A stretch of DNA of 64,000 nt, taken from the NCBI GenBank assembly GCA_900450455.1, contig UGGN01000001.1:744001-808000 (forward strand), written 5' to 3'. The stretch comes from [Eubacterium] infirmum (GTDB lineage: Bacteria; Bacillota; Clostridia; Peptostreptococcales; Anaerovoracaceae). Positions 8,593-16,706 of this stretch are shown piece by piece. Both the position numbers and the translations under genes were made by a program. The notes beneath the pieces were generated by a model. That model saw only the letters and a program-made list of their open reading frames with translations. It had not been told where the DNA came from and ran no database searches. Position 1 is the stretch's first letter. Each line of letters starts with the position of its first letter.

Positions 8593-9246
8593 TTATTTCA
8601 TGTCCTTCTCGTCCTGTTCGGGTTTGTCTTTGATTACAAAGAGGTTTCCCTTTGCTGCCCTAATAGCCAGTGCAGTCCTATTTGGAAGCCCTGTCTTTTC
8701 CAACAGGTTTTTGATGTGCCAATCCACCGTTCTTCCCGAGATGTCGAGCTTTTCGGAGATCTGTCTGCTGCTTAGTCCGTTTACAATCTCTCGCAAAATA
8801 TCGCATTCCGTCTTGGTGAATTTATCACTTCGGGCAAAGCCGATATGTACCGCGGGCGAGTTATCCGGAAAGATATGCTCTCCTTGCATGGTGCGATCGA
8901 TAACATCCATCAGGGCTTCCTCTGAGGCATCCTTGTACCATATACTATCGGCACCTGCCTCCTTTGCATTAACAAGGCATTCCGTATCCAGCATGGAGGT
9001 AACGATAATGATTTTGATATTTGGACTCATATCCTTGAGTTTTGCAGTAGCCTCAATTCCATCCATCATGCCATTTACCGCAATATCCATCAAAACCAGT
9101 TGCACGGGATTTGTCTTGCAAAGTTGAACGGCAACATCCGCTGCCGTAACTGAAGGAAGAAGTTCATAGTGTCCCTCTTGTGAAAGCAGAGTTTCCATAT
9201 ATTCACGGTGGATTCGCTGATCCTCAACTATAAGTACCTTTGTCAT
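8593..9246 (-). CDS. NarL/LuxR-family response regulator
   Basis: A protein of 217 residues with an N-terminal receiver domain (phospho-Asp in LVLMDIAVNG) and a C-terminal LuxR-type helix-turn-helix near residues 150-205 (LREIVNGLSSRQISEKLDIS). It acts as a DNA-binding output protein. Its ATG overlaps the stop of the upstream kinase gene by four bases, so it is the last gene of a three-gene operon and its kinase is almost certainly the preceding protein. The target genes are not visible; no obvious output gene adjoins. Confidence 0.93.
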   Translation of the reverse strand: MTKVLIVEDQRIHREYMETLLSQEGHYELLPSVTAADVAVQLCKTNPVQLVLMDIAVNGMMDGIEATAKLKDMSPNIKIIIVTSMLDTECLVNAKEAGADSIWYKDASEEALMDVIDRTMQGEHIFPDNSPAVHIGFARSDKFTKTECDILREIVNGLSSRQISEKLDISGRTVDWHIKNLLEKTGLPNRTALAIRAAKGNLFVIKDKPEQDEKDMK

Positions 9247-10523
9247 TTTATATCATCCTCCTTTCCGGGCATTGTAATTATAAGTTCAAAACGGGGTAAT
9301 GATCGTATCTCTACTTTGCCACCGATGCGTTCTGCATAGTTTATTACGTTGATAAGACCGCCACGTGGAACAATTTCGCTCTTTGGTGCAATGCCGTTGT
9401 TATGAATGTAGAGAATCTCATTATGTTTCGTTTTCTTAGTATCAGCATACAATTTTGTCGCTTTTGCGTGCTGTGCTGCATTTAGAAGACAGTTTCGAAT
9501 CGCCAGAAAAAATACCTGCTTTGTTTTCATTGTCTCGGGCATTTCCCCGCTAAGGATGAGCTCTATGTTTAAAGCGGCAGCATCTCGAAAGAGGTCGCCG
9601 GTCGCGTCGCGCCCTTGGTCAGGATCCTCGTTATCTCTACGGATCGCAGCCACGGTCTTAATCCATCTTTTAAGTATTATGTTTATGTCTTGCTGTGGAT
9701 AGGGTGAGAGTAAGGTTCTTCGGATTGCCGTTAGACCTTCACCCATCACATCATGCCATTTGGTTTTGATTGCAAGCATTTCTTCTTCCTTGGCGAGTTG
9801 ATAGACATTTTCTCGTAACTTTCGGATTTCAACCGATAATTTTCTTAATTCTTTATTCTGCACTTCCAGTTTCTTCTCACGATCTATCAGTTCTGTGACC
9901 TCAGAGAAGTATATTGCTGTAAAATGCTCTCCGTCCGCTGTGACAAGTTCTTCTTCGGAAAAACGCCAGGCGGAGGCGTTCGAGAGGCGGTACACATCGT
10001 CTCTTTCCTTCAAATCTGATCGCTGCGTAAGCATCCTTTGAAAATCATCATAGGTCAGAAAAACTTTACTGAACATGAGGATGGAAATTTCAAACATAAG
10101 CCGGTTACAAAGCATGGATTGTCCATTATGTCGGAAGCAGACAAGACCCATCGGCATCTCATCCAAAGCCTCCTTAATACTATTTTCCGTTATGGTTTTT
10201 CTTTCCAGCATACAGTCCTGCAGTAGGGCATAAGCACTGCCGACAAAGATAATTGCAGTTATAATCAAAAGAGGAATGATAGGTAACGTTATCCTATGTT
10301 CTTCCCGGCTTACTGTATTCAGTTGCATGATATGATCATTCTGTAAAACAACATATAAAGCGAAGCAGAAGAGCAGAGCCATAGCTCCGGCGACAGCCTG
10401 CTTAAACCGGCGCTTCTTTCTTATGAGACGCATCAACAGAAGGACAAGTATCAGGATGGTTAGAAGCAAAAAAACCAGATAAGATACGCGGGAACGATAG
10501 CTGCATTCGTATAACATCGTCAT
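9243..10523 (-). CDS. Sensor histidine kinase partner of the NarL-type regulator
   Basis: A protein of 426 residues with three membrane segments (near residues 12-32, 40-60 and 82-103), a PAS-like region (about 120-215), a coiled coil, a dimerisation helix with the probable phospho-His in KWHDVMGEGL, and a C-terminal ATPase domain with the N-box RNCLLNAAQHA and one glycine box (RGGLINV). This matches kinases that serve NarL-type regulators. Its start overlaps the upstream gene by four bases and its stop overlaps the regulator start. The signal is unknown; the multi-pass protein upstream may modulate it. Confidence 0.88.
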   Translation of the reverse strand: MTMLYECSYRSRVSYLVFLLLTILILVLLLMRLIRKKRRFKQAVAGAMALLFCFALYVVLQNDHIMQLNTVSREEHRITLPIIPLLIITAIIFVGSAYALLQDCMLERKTITENSIKEALDEMPMGLVCFRHNGQSMLCNRLMFEISILMFSKVFLTYDDFQRMLTQRSDLKERDDVYRLSNASAWRFSEEELVTADGEHFTAIYFSEVTELIDREKKLEVQNKELRKLSVEIRKLRENVYQLAKEEEMLAIKTKWHDVMGEGLTAIRRTLLSPYPQQDINIILKRWIKTVAAIRRDNEDPDQGRDATGDLFRDAAALNIELILSGEMPETMKTKQVFFLAIRNCLLNAAQHAKATKLYADTKKTKHNEILYIHNNGIAPKSEIVPRGGLINVINYAERIGGKVEIRSLPRFELIITMPGKEDDIK

Positions 10524-12187
10524 TTTACATCACCACCTTTCGGCAGAGAAAGAGTCACAATCCATGAATCGCCATCATGTTCCAGCTGTGCTTCATTCGG
10601 GAGCTCAGATGACTTCAGTACATTTGCTGAAGCAAATCTGTAAACGGCGTGCATAATACCGCTCGATTCTTTGATTTGTATAAAAGCAAAACGTATATCG
10701 GGCAATAGAGCTTCAAGTGCTGCTTCAAAGCTGTCATAGAAGAGGAAAGCGGTGTTTAGGGAAAGAGATTCTTTTTCACCCAATGAAAAGTCAATATAAC
10801 ACTCCGTTCGCATAAGTTCAAGATTATTAAGTGATTCTGAAAAAGATAATCTCAGCTCCGATGCTTTAACACTTCCGTCTTTATCACCGGCAAATATCAT
10901 GTTGCCCTTTCTCTTTATATATGAACCGAGCACGGCGGCTTTGGCAAGGAGATAACGCCTGGTTGTCGCATCAGTTTCTTCGCCATACCGGGCTAGTGTT
11001 TCATGTAGCAGTTTGTTCTGCTTTGCAGTTGCTGCCTGCGAAAGATCATATAGGCGGTTCTTCTCCTGTGCTTTAGAAATGGCAAGCTCTGTTTTGCTGT
11101 TTTCCTTATCAAGCTCATTGCGGGCGGAAAGCTCATTTTTGTTTCGTACAAGCTCTTCCAAACTTTTGGTGAGTGCGGAAATGTCCTCACTCCAAACGAA
11201 ATGACCGGGATGGAGACGGCACCCCTTGAGTATTGTGTTTTGATCTATTGTAAATGTGCCGGCTTCGGTGTTTTTAAGTGCTTCCAAATTCGGGATTCTG
11301 GCACCGGCCGAGGCGTAGCAGACAGACCAGTCGTCGTCTGTGATGAGCATGTCCTTGTTCGAAGCCTCAAACACCTTTGCATAGCCTGTGTTGACGGGAA
11401 TCATGCCGGCCGTAATACAAGCTTGTATCAGTCCTATAGCAGCGATACAGGTAAAACTCGTGTAATCGCCGAACAAAAACTTCCAAGCATTCGGGAAGAA
11501 AAAGTGCATACCAAAATAGGCGGCGATGACAAGAAGCACGAGAAGCGGCAGCAGTGCCGGTCTTTTTCTACCCGGAACCTTGGCACGTGTGGTGATGATG
11601 AGAAGTGTCATTACGGTGAGGAATATAATCCACATCATGACAAACTTATATCCGTGGCCGCGCGTATAGGGTTCTCCGATGCTTTCCCAAAACATTTTGT
11701 GGAGCGGATTTGTAGATACAAAGATAATTGCAGTCACGGAAATGCCGGATACAAAAATAAGTAGAAGTGTAGGAATGCGGTACCGATCGCTTTTTCTCGT
11801 ATAGAGAGATGCGAAAAAGCCGAAGGTGGGAATCAGAATAAAGCAGAAATTGAAACCGTGTACGAGAATAAGATTCAGGAGATCTCCATTGACTGTAAGT
11901 TCAAATTTTACAGTGCGAAGAAACAGCCAAATTATGCAGCAAACAGCCATGGCGTTAAGATAAAATCGAAGTTGTCTGCTGATAATCTTACCGGAAATAG
12001 ACGCACTCCATCCTGCGCACAGACCGATATAAATAAAAGGACGCAAAAGACCTAGGGCAGTGCTCAGATACGGTGACGGGGAAATACTGAGAAACGGAAG
12101 GCGACACATCCAAGCGGTAAAGAGAAGTGCAGAAACGAGCAAGATGTTTCTGCGTCCGGACTGAGCCTTTGTATAGTCCTGCTTCAT
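10520..12187 (-). CDS. Multi-pass (7TM-type) kinase-like protein with degenerate ATPase domain
   Basis: A protein of 555 residues. About eight hydrophobic segments fill the first 270 residues, in the manner of histidine-kinase 7TM sensor domains. A PAS-like segment follows (LITDDDWSVCYAS), then a long coiled coil (about 335-395). The last 150 residues resemble a kinase ATPase domain, but the N-box is only DSFEAALEALL and no glycine box is seen, so catalysis is doubtful. The ATG at 12187 has AAAGGAGAA eight bases upstream; a longer in-frame start at 12214 lacks this. It is the first gene of the overlapping operon and may be a membrane sensor that controls the kinase encoded next. Confidence 0.75.
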   Translation of the reverse strand: MKQDYTKAQSGRRNILLVSALLFTAWMCRLPFLSISPSPYLSTALGLLRPFIYIGLCAGWSASISGKIISRQLRFYLNAMAVCCIIWLFLRTVKFELTVNGDLLNLILVHGFNFCFILIPTFGFFASLYTRKSDRYRIPTLLLIFVSGISVTAIIFVSTNPLHKMFWESIGEPYTRGHGYKFVMMWIIFLTVMTLLIITTRAKVPGRKRPALLPLLVLLVIAAYFGMHFFFPNAWKFLFGDYTSFTCIAAIGLIQACITAGMIPVNTGYAKVFEASNKDMLITDDDWSVCYASAGARIPNLEALKNTEAGTFTIDQNTILKGCRLHPGHFVWSEDISALTKSLEELVRNKNELSARNELDKENSKTELAISKAQEKNRLYDLSQAATAKQNKLLHETLARYGEETDATTRRYLLAKAAVLGSYIKRKGNMIFAGDKDGSVKASELRLSFSESLNNLELMRTECYIDFSLGEKESLSLNTAFLFYDSFEAALEALLPDIRFAFIQIKESSGIMHAVYRFASANVLKSSELPNEAQLEHDGDSWIVTLSLPKGGDVK

Positions 12188-12318
12188 GACGTTTTCTCCT
12201 TTCGCAAATATCAAAATACAAAAGGCATATCTTCAATACTTTGGAAAAATATAAATATTTAAATACATTATATCACAAAGTATGGAGCGAATGCATAGCC
12301 AAACTGGCGCTTATATTA

Positions 12319-12347
12319 TTTACTTTGTATGAGGAAGTGTATATAAT
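12319..12347 (+). promoter_or_regulatory. Promoter of yhaM
   Basis: TTTACT at 12319-12324, a 17-base spacer and TATAAT at 12342-12347. The rest of the 200-base gap between the divergent transcripts is A+T-rich, with no other clear signal. Confidence 0.65.
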
Positions 12348-12375
12348 TAAAATAAGATAGATTTGGAGGTATAGG

Positions 12376-12399
12376 ATGCCCAAGGGCATTTGTAGATGA
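12376..12399 (+). CDS. Possible seven-codon leader peptide before yhaM
   Basis: A perfect GGAGG (12365-12369) stands six bases before an ATG that reads MPKGICR and stops one base before the yhaM ATG. The yhaM start itself has no good ribosome site, so reinitiation after this tiny frame is a reasonable way for yhaM to be translated. The codons also form a small ATGCCC/GGGCAT dyad. This may be chance; no expression evidence exists. Confidence 0.35.
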   Translation: MPKGICR

Positions 12400-12400
12400 T

Positions 12401-13375
12401 ATGAAAGAATACTATATTAATGAGCTGAAGAGCAATATGGAGATAATCGATTTTTTTATGGTCAAGTCGATAGGAATCAAGGTCGGATCTAACAACAAGC
12501 AGTATCTTGATTTGCATCTTGCCGATAACACCGGTGAGGTCAGCGCCAAGAAATGGGATGTCTCTGAGGGAGAGCAACCTGCACTTTCTGCGATTAAGGA
12601 GGGTAACATTGTCAAGGTAAAGGCACAGGTTACCGAGTGGAACGGAATGAAGCAGCTGAGAGTTCTCAGAATACGCAAGTCCACAGAGGCTGATGTACTT
12701 GAGCTATCCGATTTTATAAAGGCTGCACCGGAGCAACCGGAGGAAATGTATAGGTTCATAACAGACTGCGCTAATGAAATTAAGGACGATGACCTTAGAG
12801 GGATAACGAGCAAACTTCTTAAGGATAACAAGGATAGACTTTGGTATTATCCTGCTGCATCGAGAAATCACCATGCGGAGTATGCAGGTCTTCTCTGGCA
12901 TATGAAAAGAATGATTATGTCCGGTAAAGCACTTTGCAAGATTTACAATTTTCTAAATGAGGATCTTGTGGTTACAGGAGTAATCATCCACGACATGGAG
13001 AAACTCAATGAGATTGATGCAAGCGAAAACGGAATAGCTTCGGGATACTCTATGAAGGGGCAGCTACTTGGACATATAGTTCAGGGAGTTACCATGATAG
13101 ATGAGCTTTGCAAAGAACTTGGAATAGATGAAGAAAAAGCAATTGTACTTGAACATATGATTCTAACCCATCACTATGAACCGGAGTTCGGAAGTCCTAA
13201 GAAACCTATGTTCCCTGAGGCGGAGATTCTTCACTATCTGGACGTGATGGATGCGAGGATGTTCGATATGGAAGAAGCACTTGACGGGGTTGGCCCGGGT
13301 GGTTTTAGCGAAAGAATTAGAGTGCTTGATAATAGAAGAGTATATAGACCTTTGTTTACTAATAAAGAAGAGTAG
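12401..13375 (+). CDS. yhaM: 3'-5' exoribonuclease YhaM
   Basis: A cytoplasmic RNase of 324 residues that trims RNA 3' ends. Residues about 15-90 form an OB fold (LDLHLADNTGEVSAKKWD) and residues about 155-300 an HD metal-dependent domain, with His residues in HHAEYAGLLWH and the HD pair in VIIHDMEKL. Length and domain order match B. subtilis YhaM. The in-frame sequence upstream has no alternative start before a stop codon at 12353, so the ATG at 12401 is the only good start, despite its weak ribosome site. recD2 follows 54 bases later on the same strand. Confidence 0.93.
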   Translation: MKEYYINELKSNMEIIDFFMVKSIGIKVGSNNKQYLDLHLADNTGEVSAKKWDVSEGEQPALSAIKEGNIVKVKAQVTEWNGMKQLRVLRIRKSTEADVLELSDFIKAAPEQPEEMYRFITDCANEIKDDDLRGITSKLLKDNKDRLWYYPAASRNHHAEYAGLLWHMKRMIMSGKALCKIYNFLNEDLVVTGVIIHDMEKLNEIDASENGIASGYSMKGQLLGHIVQGVTMIDELCKELGIDEEKAIVLEHMILTHHYEPEFGSPKKPMFPEAEILHYLDVMDARMFDMEEALDGVGPGGFSERIRVLDNRRVYRPLFTNKEE

Positions 13376-13429
13376 TTTACAATATAGGGTGAGAATATAT
13401 AATTAGAATACTAACGGTGATTTAATAGC

Positions 13430-15682
13430 ATGCATATGATTGAAGGCAATATTGCCGAGATTATTTTTAGAAATGAAGAGAACGGGTATACCGTCGCCAT
13501 TCTGGAGCTTGAGGATGAGTACTGTACGGTGGTTGGCAATTTGCCAAGCTGCAATAAGGGAAGCAGATTCAAACTGATAGGTAGCGAAAAGGCACATCCG
13601 GTTTATGGTGAGCAGTTTGCGTTTGATGAGTTTGAGGAGGTCTTGCCTCAGGGCGTAAGGGCTATATTTAATTTTTTGTCTTCAGGAGTAATCAAGGGAA
13701 TTGGACCTTCTACTGCTGCTGCAATCATAGATAAATTTGGAGAAGATACTCTTACGGTCATGGAGGAAAATCCGGACAGGCTTATCGAGGTGAACGGAAT
13801 CGGCGAAAAGACTTTGGCGAAGATTACGGAATCATTTTCTGCACATAGACAGTTTGCTGAAATCTCTCTTGCCTTTCAAAAATACGGAATTTCATCGGCT
13901 CAGGCATTAAAGCTGTTTAAACAGTTCGGCGTATATTCAGTCGACATCATCGAGGAGAACCCATACAGGCTTATCGATGAGGTTAGGGGATTTGGTTTTC
14001 GCAAGGCTGATTTGATTGCAGAGAAGATGGGTGTGAGCCGTGATAGCGATATAAGAATTAAGAGCGGAATCAAATACGCTCTTTCCTTTTTTGCGGGAGA
14101 AGGCAATACATATATGCCTAAAGTGGAACTCTGCGACCGGGTTTGCGAACTGCTCGATGTATCTGAGGAACTCATTGAAGAGAGCCTCATAGAGATGGCC
14201 TTTGACGGCACGCTCAAGATAGACAGACTTGATACTCAGGAGGTTATATATCTATATAGCTTTTTTAGCGCTGAGCAGAAGGTTTGCAGAAATCTGCTTA
14301 GACTCAGTGAGGCAAGACTTAAACCGCTTTCGACCGATATAGAAAACCTTATCAGAGATAGCGAAGTAAGTAGCGGTATTGAACTTTCGGATCAGCAAAA
14401 GAGTGCAGTCATCAATTCTGTAAATCACGGTATTTCTGTAATAACCGGTGGTCCGGGTACGGGTAAGACAACAATCATAAATGCTATTATCAGGATTTCT
14501 GAGGCGAGCGGTCTCAAGACTGCAATTGCTGCACCGACAGGTCGAGCAGCAAAGCGTATAACTGAAACCAGTGGGCACTATGCTTCCACTATTCATAGGC
14601 TTTTAGAGTACTATTTTTCAGATGAGACAGGTGAGATGGTCTTCGGAAAGTGCGATGACGATAAGCTCGAATACGATGTTTTGATAGTCGATGAATCTTC
14701 GATGATAGATCTTCTTTTGATGAAGGCTCTCACAGATGCGCTTCAGACCGGGACTAGACTTATTTTGATAGGTGACTGCGATCAGCTTCCTCCGGTAGGT
14801 GCGGGCGATGTTCTTCGCGACCTGATTGAGAGCGAGTTTGTGTTTACGACAAAGCTCAGCTCCATATTTAGACAGGCTGAAGAAAGTCTAATAATAGTCA
14901 ATGCTCACAGGATAAACTCGGGAGAATACCCTTATGTAAACGAGAAGGAAAAGGATTTCTTCTTTATGGAACGAGGCGACGAGCAGAGCATTGTCAGTCT
15001 GATTAGCGAACTTGCTACAACGAGGCTTTCTGCTTATTACGATGGAATAGACCCTATTAAAGATATACAGGTTCTGACTCCTGTGCGCAAGGGTACGCTT
15101 GGCACAGCAAGTCTCAATGCGCAGCTTCAAAAGATACTAAATCCACCGGATTCTCTGAAAACTGAGAAGAAAATAGGAGATAGGCTTTTTAGAGAAGGTG
15201 ACAAGGTCATGCAGACCAGAAACAACTACCGGATTGGTTGGAAAAAGAGATGTGACTTCAGTGAGGGGCAGGGTGTTTTTAACGGAGATATTGGATACAT
15301 ACACTATATCGACAACGATGTCGGACAGATGACAGTTATTTTTGATGAGGATCGATTTGTAAAATATGAGTTTGGACAACTTGATGAAGTCGAGCTTGCC
15401 TATGCTATGACGGTTCATAAGAGTCAAGGTAGCGAATTCCCTATAGTAGTCATGCCTGTATCGTGGTTTCCACCTATGCTTGCGACCCGTAACCTCCTTT
15501 ACACTGCGGTGACTAGAGGCAAGAAAGTTGTTATACTATGTGGAATGCAAAGGCGTATGGAGGCTATGGTTGACAACAACCGTATAAAGCTTAGATTTTC
15601 AGGGCTTAAGCATAGGCTTAGGGCTCTTATAGGAAGGAGTATAATAGGCTCAAATACAGAAGCTTTGGGAAATGAGATTTGA
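13430..15682 (+). CDS. recD2: RecD2-type ATP-dependent 5'-3' DNA helicase
   Basis: A superfamily 1B helicase of 750 residues of the RecD2 type, which works without RecB/RecC. The N-terminal region holds an OB-like part and helix-hairpin-helix repeats (about 80-200). The motor has Walker A in GGPGTGKTT near residue 341, Walker B in IVDESSMID, a GDCDQLPPVG motif III, and the C-terminal AMTVHKSQGSEF motif typical of the SH3-containing domain. RecD2 helps in replication-fork upkeep and mismatch repair in Firmicutes. The last base of the stop is the first base of the next gene's ATG. Confidence 0.96.
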   Translation: MHMIEGNIAEIIFRNEENGYTVAILELEDEYCTVVGNLPSCNKGSRFKLIGSEKAHPVYGEQFAFDEFEEVLPQGVRAIFNFLSSGVIKGIGPSTAAAIIDKFGEDTLTVMEENPDRLIEVNGIGEKTLAKITESFSAHRQFAEISLAFQKYGISSAQALKLFKQFGVYSVDIIEENPYRLIDEVRGFGFRKADLIAEKMGVSRDSDIRIKSGIKYALSFFAGEGNTYMPKVELCDRVCELLDVSEELIEESLIEMAFDGTLKIDRLDTQEVIYLYSFFSAEQKVCRNLLRLSEARLKPLSTDIENLIRDSEVSSGIELSDQQKSAVINSVNHGISVITGGPGTGKTTIINAIIRISEASGLKTAIAAPTGRAAKRITETSGHYASTIHRLLEYYFSDETGEMVFGKCDDDKLEYDVLIVDESSMIDLLLMKALTDALQTGTRLILIGDCDQLPPVGAGDVLRDLIESEFVFTTKLSSIFRQAEESLIIVNAHRINSGEYPYVNEKEKDFFFMERGDEQSIVSLISELATTRLSAYYDGIDPIKDIQVLTPVRKGTLGTASLNAQLQKILNPPDSLKTEKKIGDRLFREGDKVMQTRNNYRIGWKKRCDFSEGQGVFNGDIGYIHYIDNDVGQMTVIFDEDRFVKYEFGQLDEVELAYAMTVHKSQGSEFPIVVMPVSWFPPMLATRNLLYTAVTRGKKVVILCGMQRRMEAMVDNNRIKLRFSGLKHRLRALIGRSIIGSNTEALGNEI

Positions 15683-16386
15683 TGGGGAAAACCGAAAACG
15701 AAGATATGTTAAACTTGAAGGCAAGACTCGGCCTCAGGTATGCGGCTAATAAGCTGGCAGAGTTGGTGTTTCCACCGAGACTATACTGCGCCTGTTGTGG
15801 GAATATAATAGATGGTACCAGGACTTATTCTCTATGTGACCACTGCATGGAACATTTCAGGTGGGACACAGGAAGCGGCATCAGCCGTGGAGGGCTGCGT
15901 CTAATTAGGTGCGTGAGCTATGGAATCTACGAGAGGAGCCTTATCTTTGATTTAAAGTATAAGGGAAAGAAGCATGTGGCCAGAGTCATAGCTGAGATAA
16001 TGGCAGATAAGCTTTTGTCACTCGGTCTTGAGATAGACTATCTCGTGCCTGTCCCCATGTTTAAGGCCAAGGAGAAGCAACGCGGTTTCAACCAGACGAA
16101 GCTTATTGCTGATTTTCTCTCAAAGGAGCTTACATGTGAGGTGGCTGACTACCTTGTGCGAACGAGGCAGACGAGGCCTATGCGAGGTCTCAGCGAGGAA
16201 CAACGTGCAGAGAATATTAAAGATAGCATCGTACTTTCTTCGGATTTTGATGGATTCAGTAAGGGTACCAAAGTCGCTGTGATAGATGACTTTTACACAA
16301 CCGGAAGCACGGCGAGAGAATGTCTTAGCGCACTTGAAGGTAGCGGTGCAGAGGAGATTATCTTTCTTGCCTTTGCAAGCCGTTAG
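15682..16386 (+). CDS. comFC: ComFC-like phosphoribosyltransferase-fold protein
   Basis: A protein of 234 residues with an N-terminal zinc-ribbon (CACCG and CDHC, near residues 36-58) and a type I phosphoribosyltransferase domain carrying the PRPP motif VAVIDDFYTTGST near residue 200. The family includes ComFC, needed for DNA uptake in competent Firmicutes, and GntX. The ATG at 15682 overlaps the recD2 stop by one base; a TTG three bases earlier is less likely. The operon with recD2 fits a role in DNA processing, but no other competence gene is visible. Confidence 0.85.
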   Translation: MGKTENEDMLNLKARLGLRYAANKLAELVFPPRLYCACCGNIIDGTRTYSLCDHCMEHFRWDTGSGISRGGLRLIRCVSYGIYERSLIFDLKYKGKKHVARVIAEIMADKLLSLGLEIDYLVPVPMFKAKEKQRGFNQTKLIADFLSKELTCEVADYLVRTRQTRPMRGLSEEQRAENIKDSIVLSSDFDGFSKGTKVAVIDDFYTTGSTARECLSALEGSGAEEIIFLAFASR

Positions 16387-16410
16387 TCTGTTATAATAAA
16401 ACATAAAATA

Positions 16411-16441
16411 TCGCTCTCAGGCAAGCCGGGGAGCGTTTTTT
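16411..16441 (+). terminator. Intrinsic terminator after comFC-like gene
   Basis: A CGCTC/GAGCG stem extended by a G-T pair, followed by six T. It ends the yhaM/recD2/comFC-like run before the riboswitch leader. Confidence 0.75.
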
Positions 16442-16486
16442 GTTGAATCATCCAAGAATAAATGTTATAATTTTGATGAAATTTTA

Positions 16487-16584
16487 AAAACAATTTCAGG
16501 GGAATTGAGTGAAAATCTCAAACGGTCCCGCCACTGTGATGAGAATCCTGTATTCTCAGAGTCAGATTACCTGTGTTGTTTGTT
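16487..16584 (+). promoter_or_regulatory. Cobalamin (B12) riboswitch
   Basis: The leader carries the cobalamin-aptamer core: GGGGAATTGAGTGAAAATC, then ACGGTCCCGCCACTGTGA, a GAGAATCCTGTATTCTC stem, and the 3' B12 box in the form AGTCAGATTACCTG. An AAACAA/TTGTTT pairing closes the aptamer. The terminator at 16650-16673 is a ready expression platform, so cobalamin binding should stop transcription of the surface-protein gene at 16707. The ends are estimated from the closing helix. Confidence 0.9.
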
Positions 16585-16649
16585 TAAGTCTTATTCTACG
16601 AGCGATGGAAAAGGATTTGCGCGGATTTATATATGATGCCGACTATTTT

Positions 16650-16673
16650 GCAACCTCGTAAGGTTGCTTTTTT
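16650..16673 (+). terminator. Riboswitch-linked terminator
   Basis: GCAACCT and AGGTTGC with a four-base loop, followed by six T, 65 bases after the cobalamin aptamer and 33 bases before the surface-protein start. This is the expected off-switch of a transcriptional riboswitch. Confidence 0.88.
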
Positions 16674-16706
16674 AATGCGTTTGTAGATGGAAAATAGGAG
16701 GAAAAG

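Noticed and set aside
8540-9127. Plus-strand frame opposite the NarL-type regulator
   Set aside because: It starts inside a strong terminator and runs against a clear response regulator; no family resemblance.
11201-11764. Plus-strand frame opposite the multi-pass kinase-like gene
   Set aside because: Overlaps a coherent membrane protein with good ribosome site and operon overlaps; the translation has no recognisable features.
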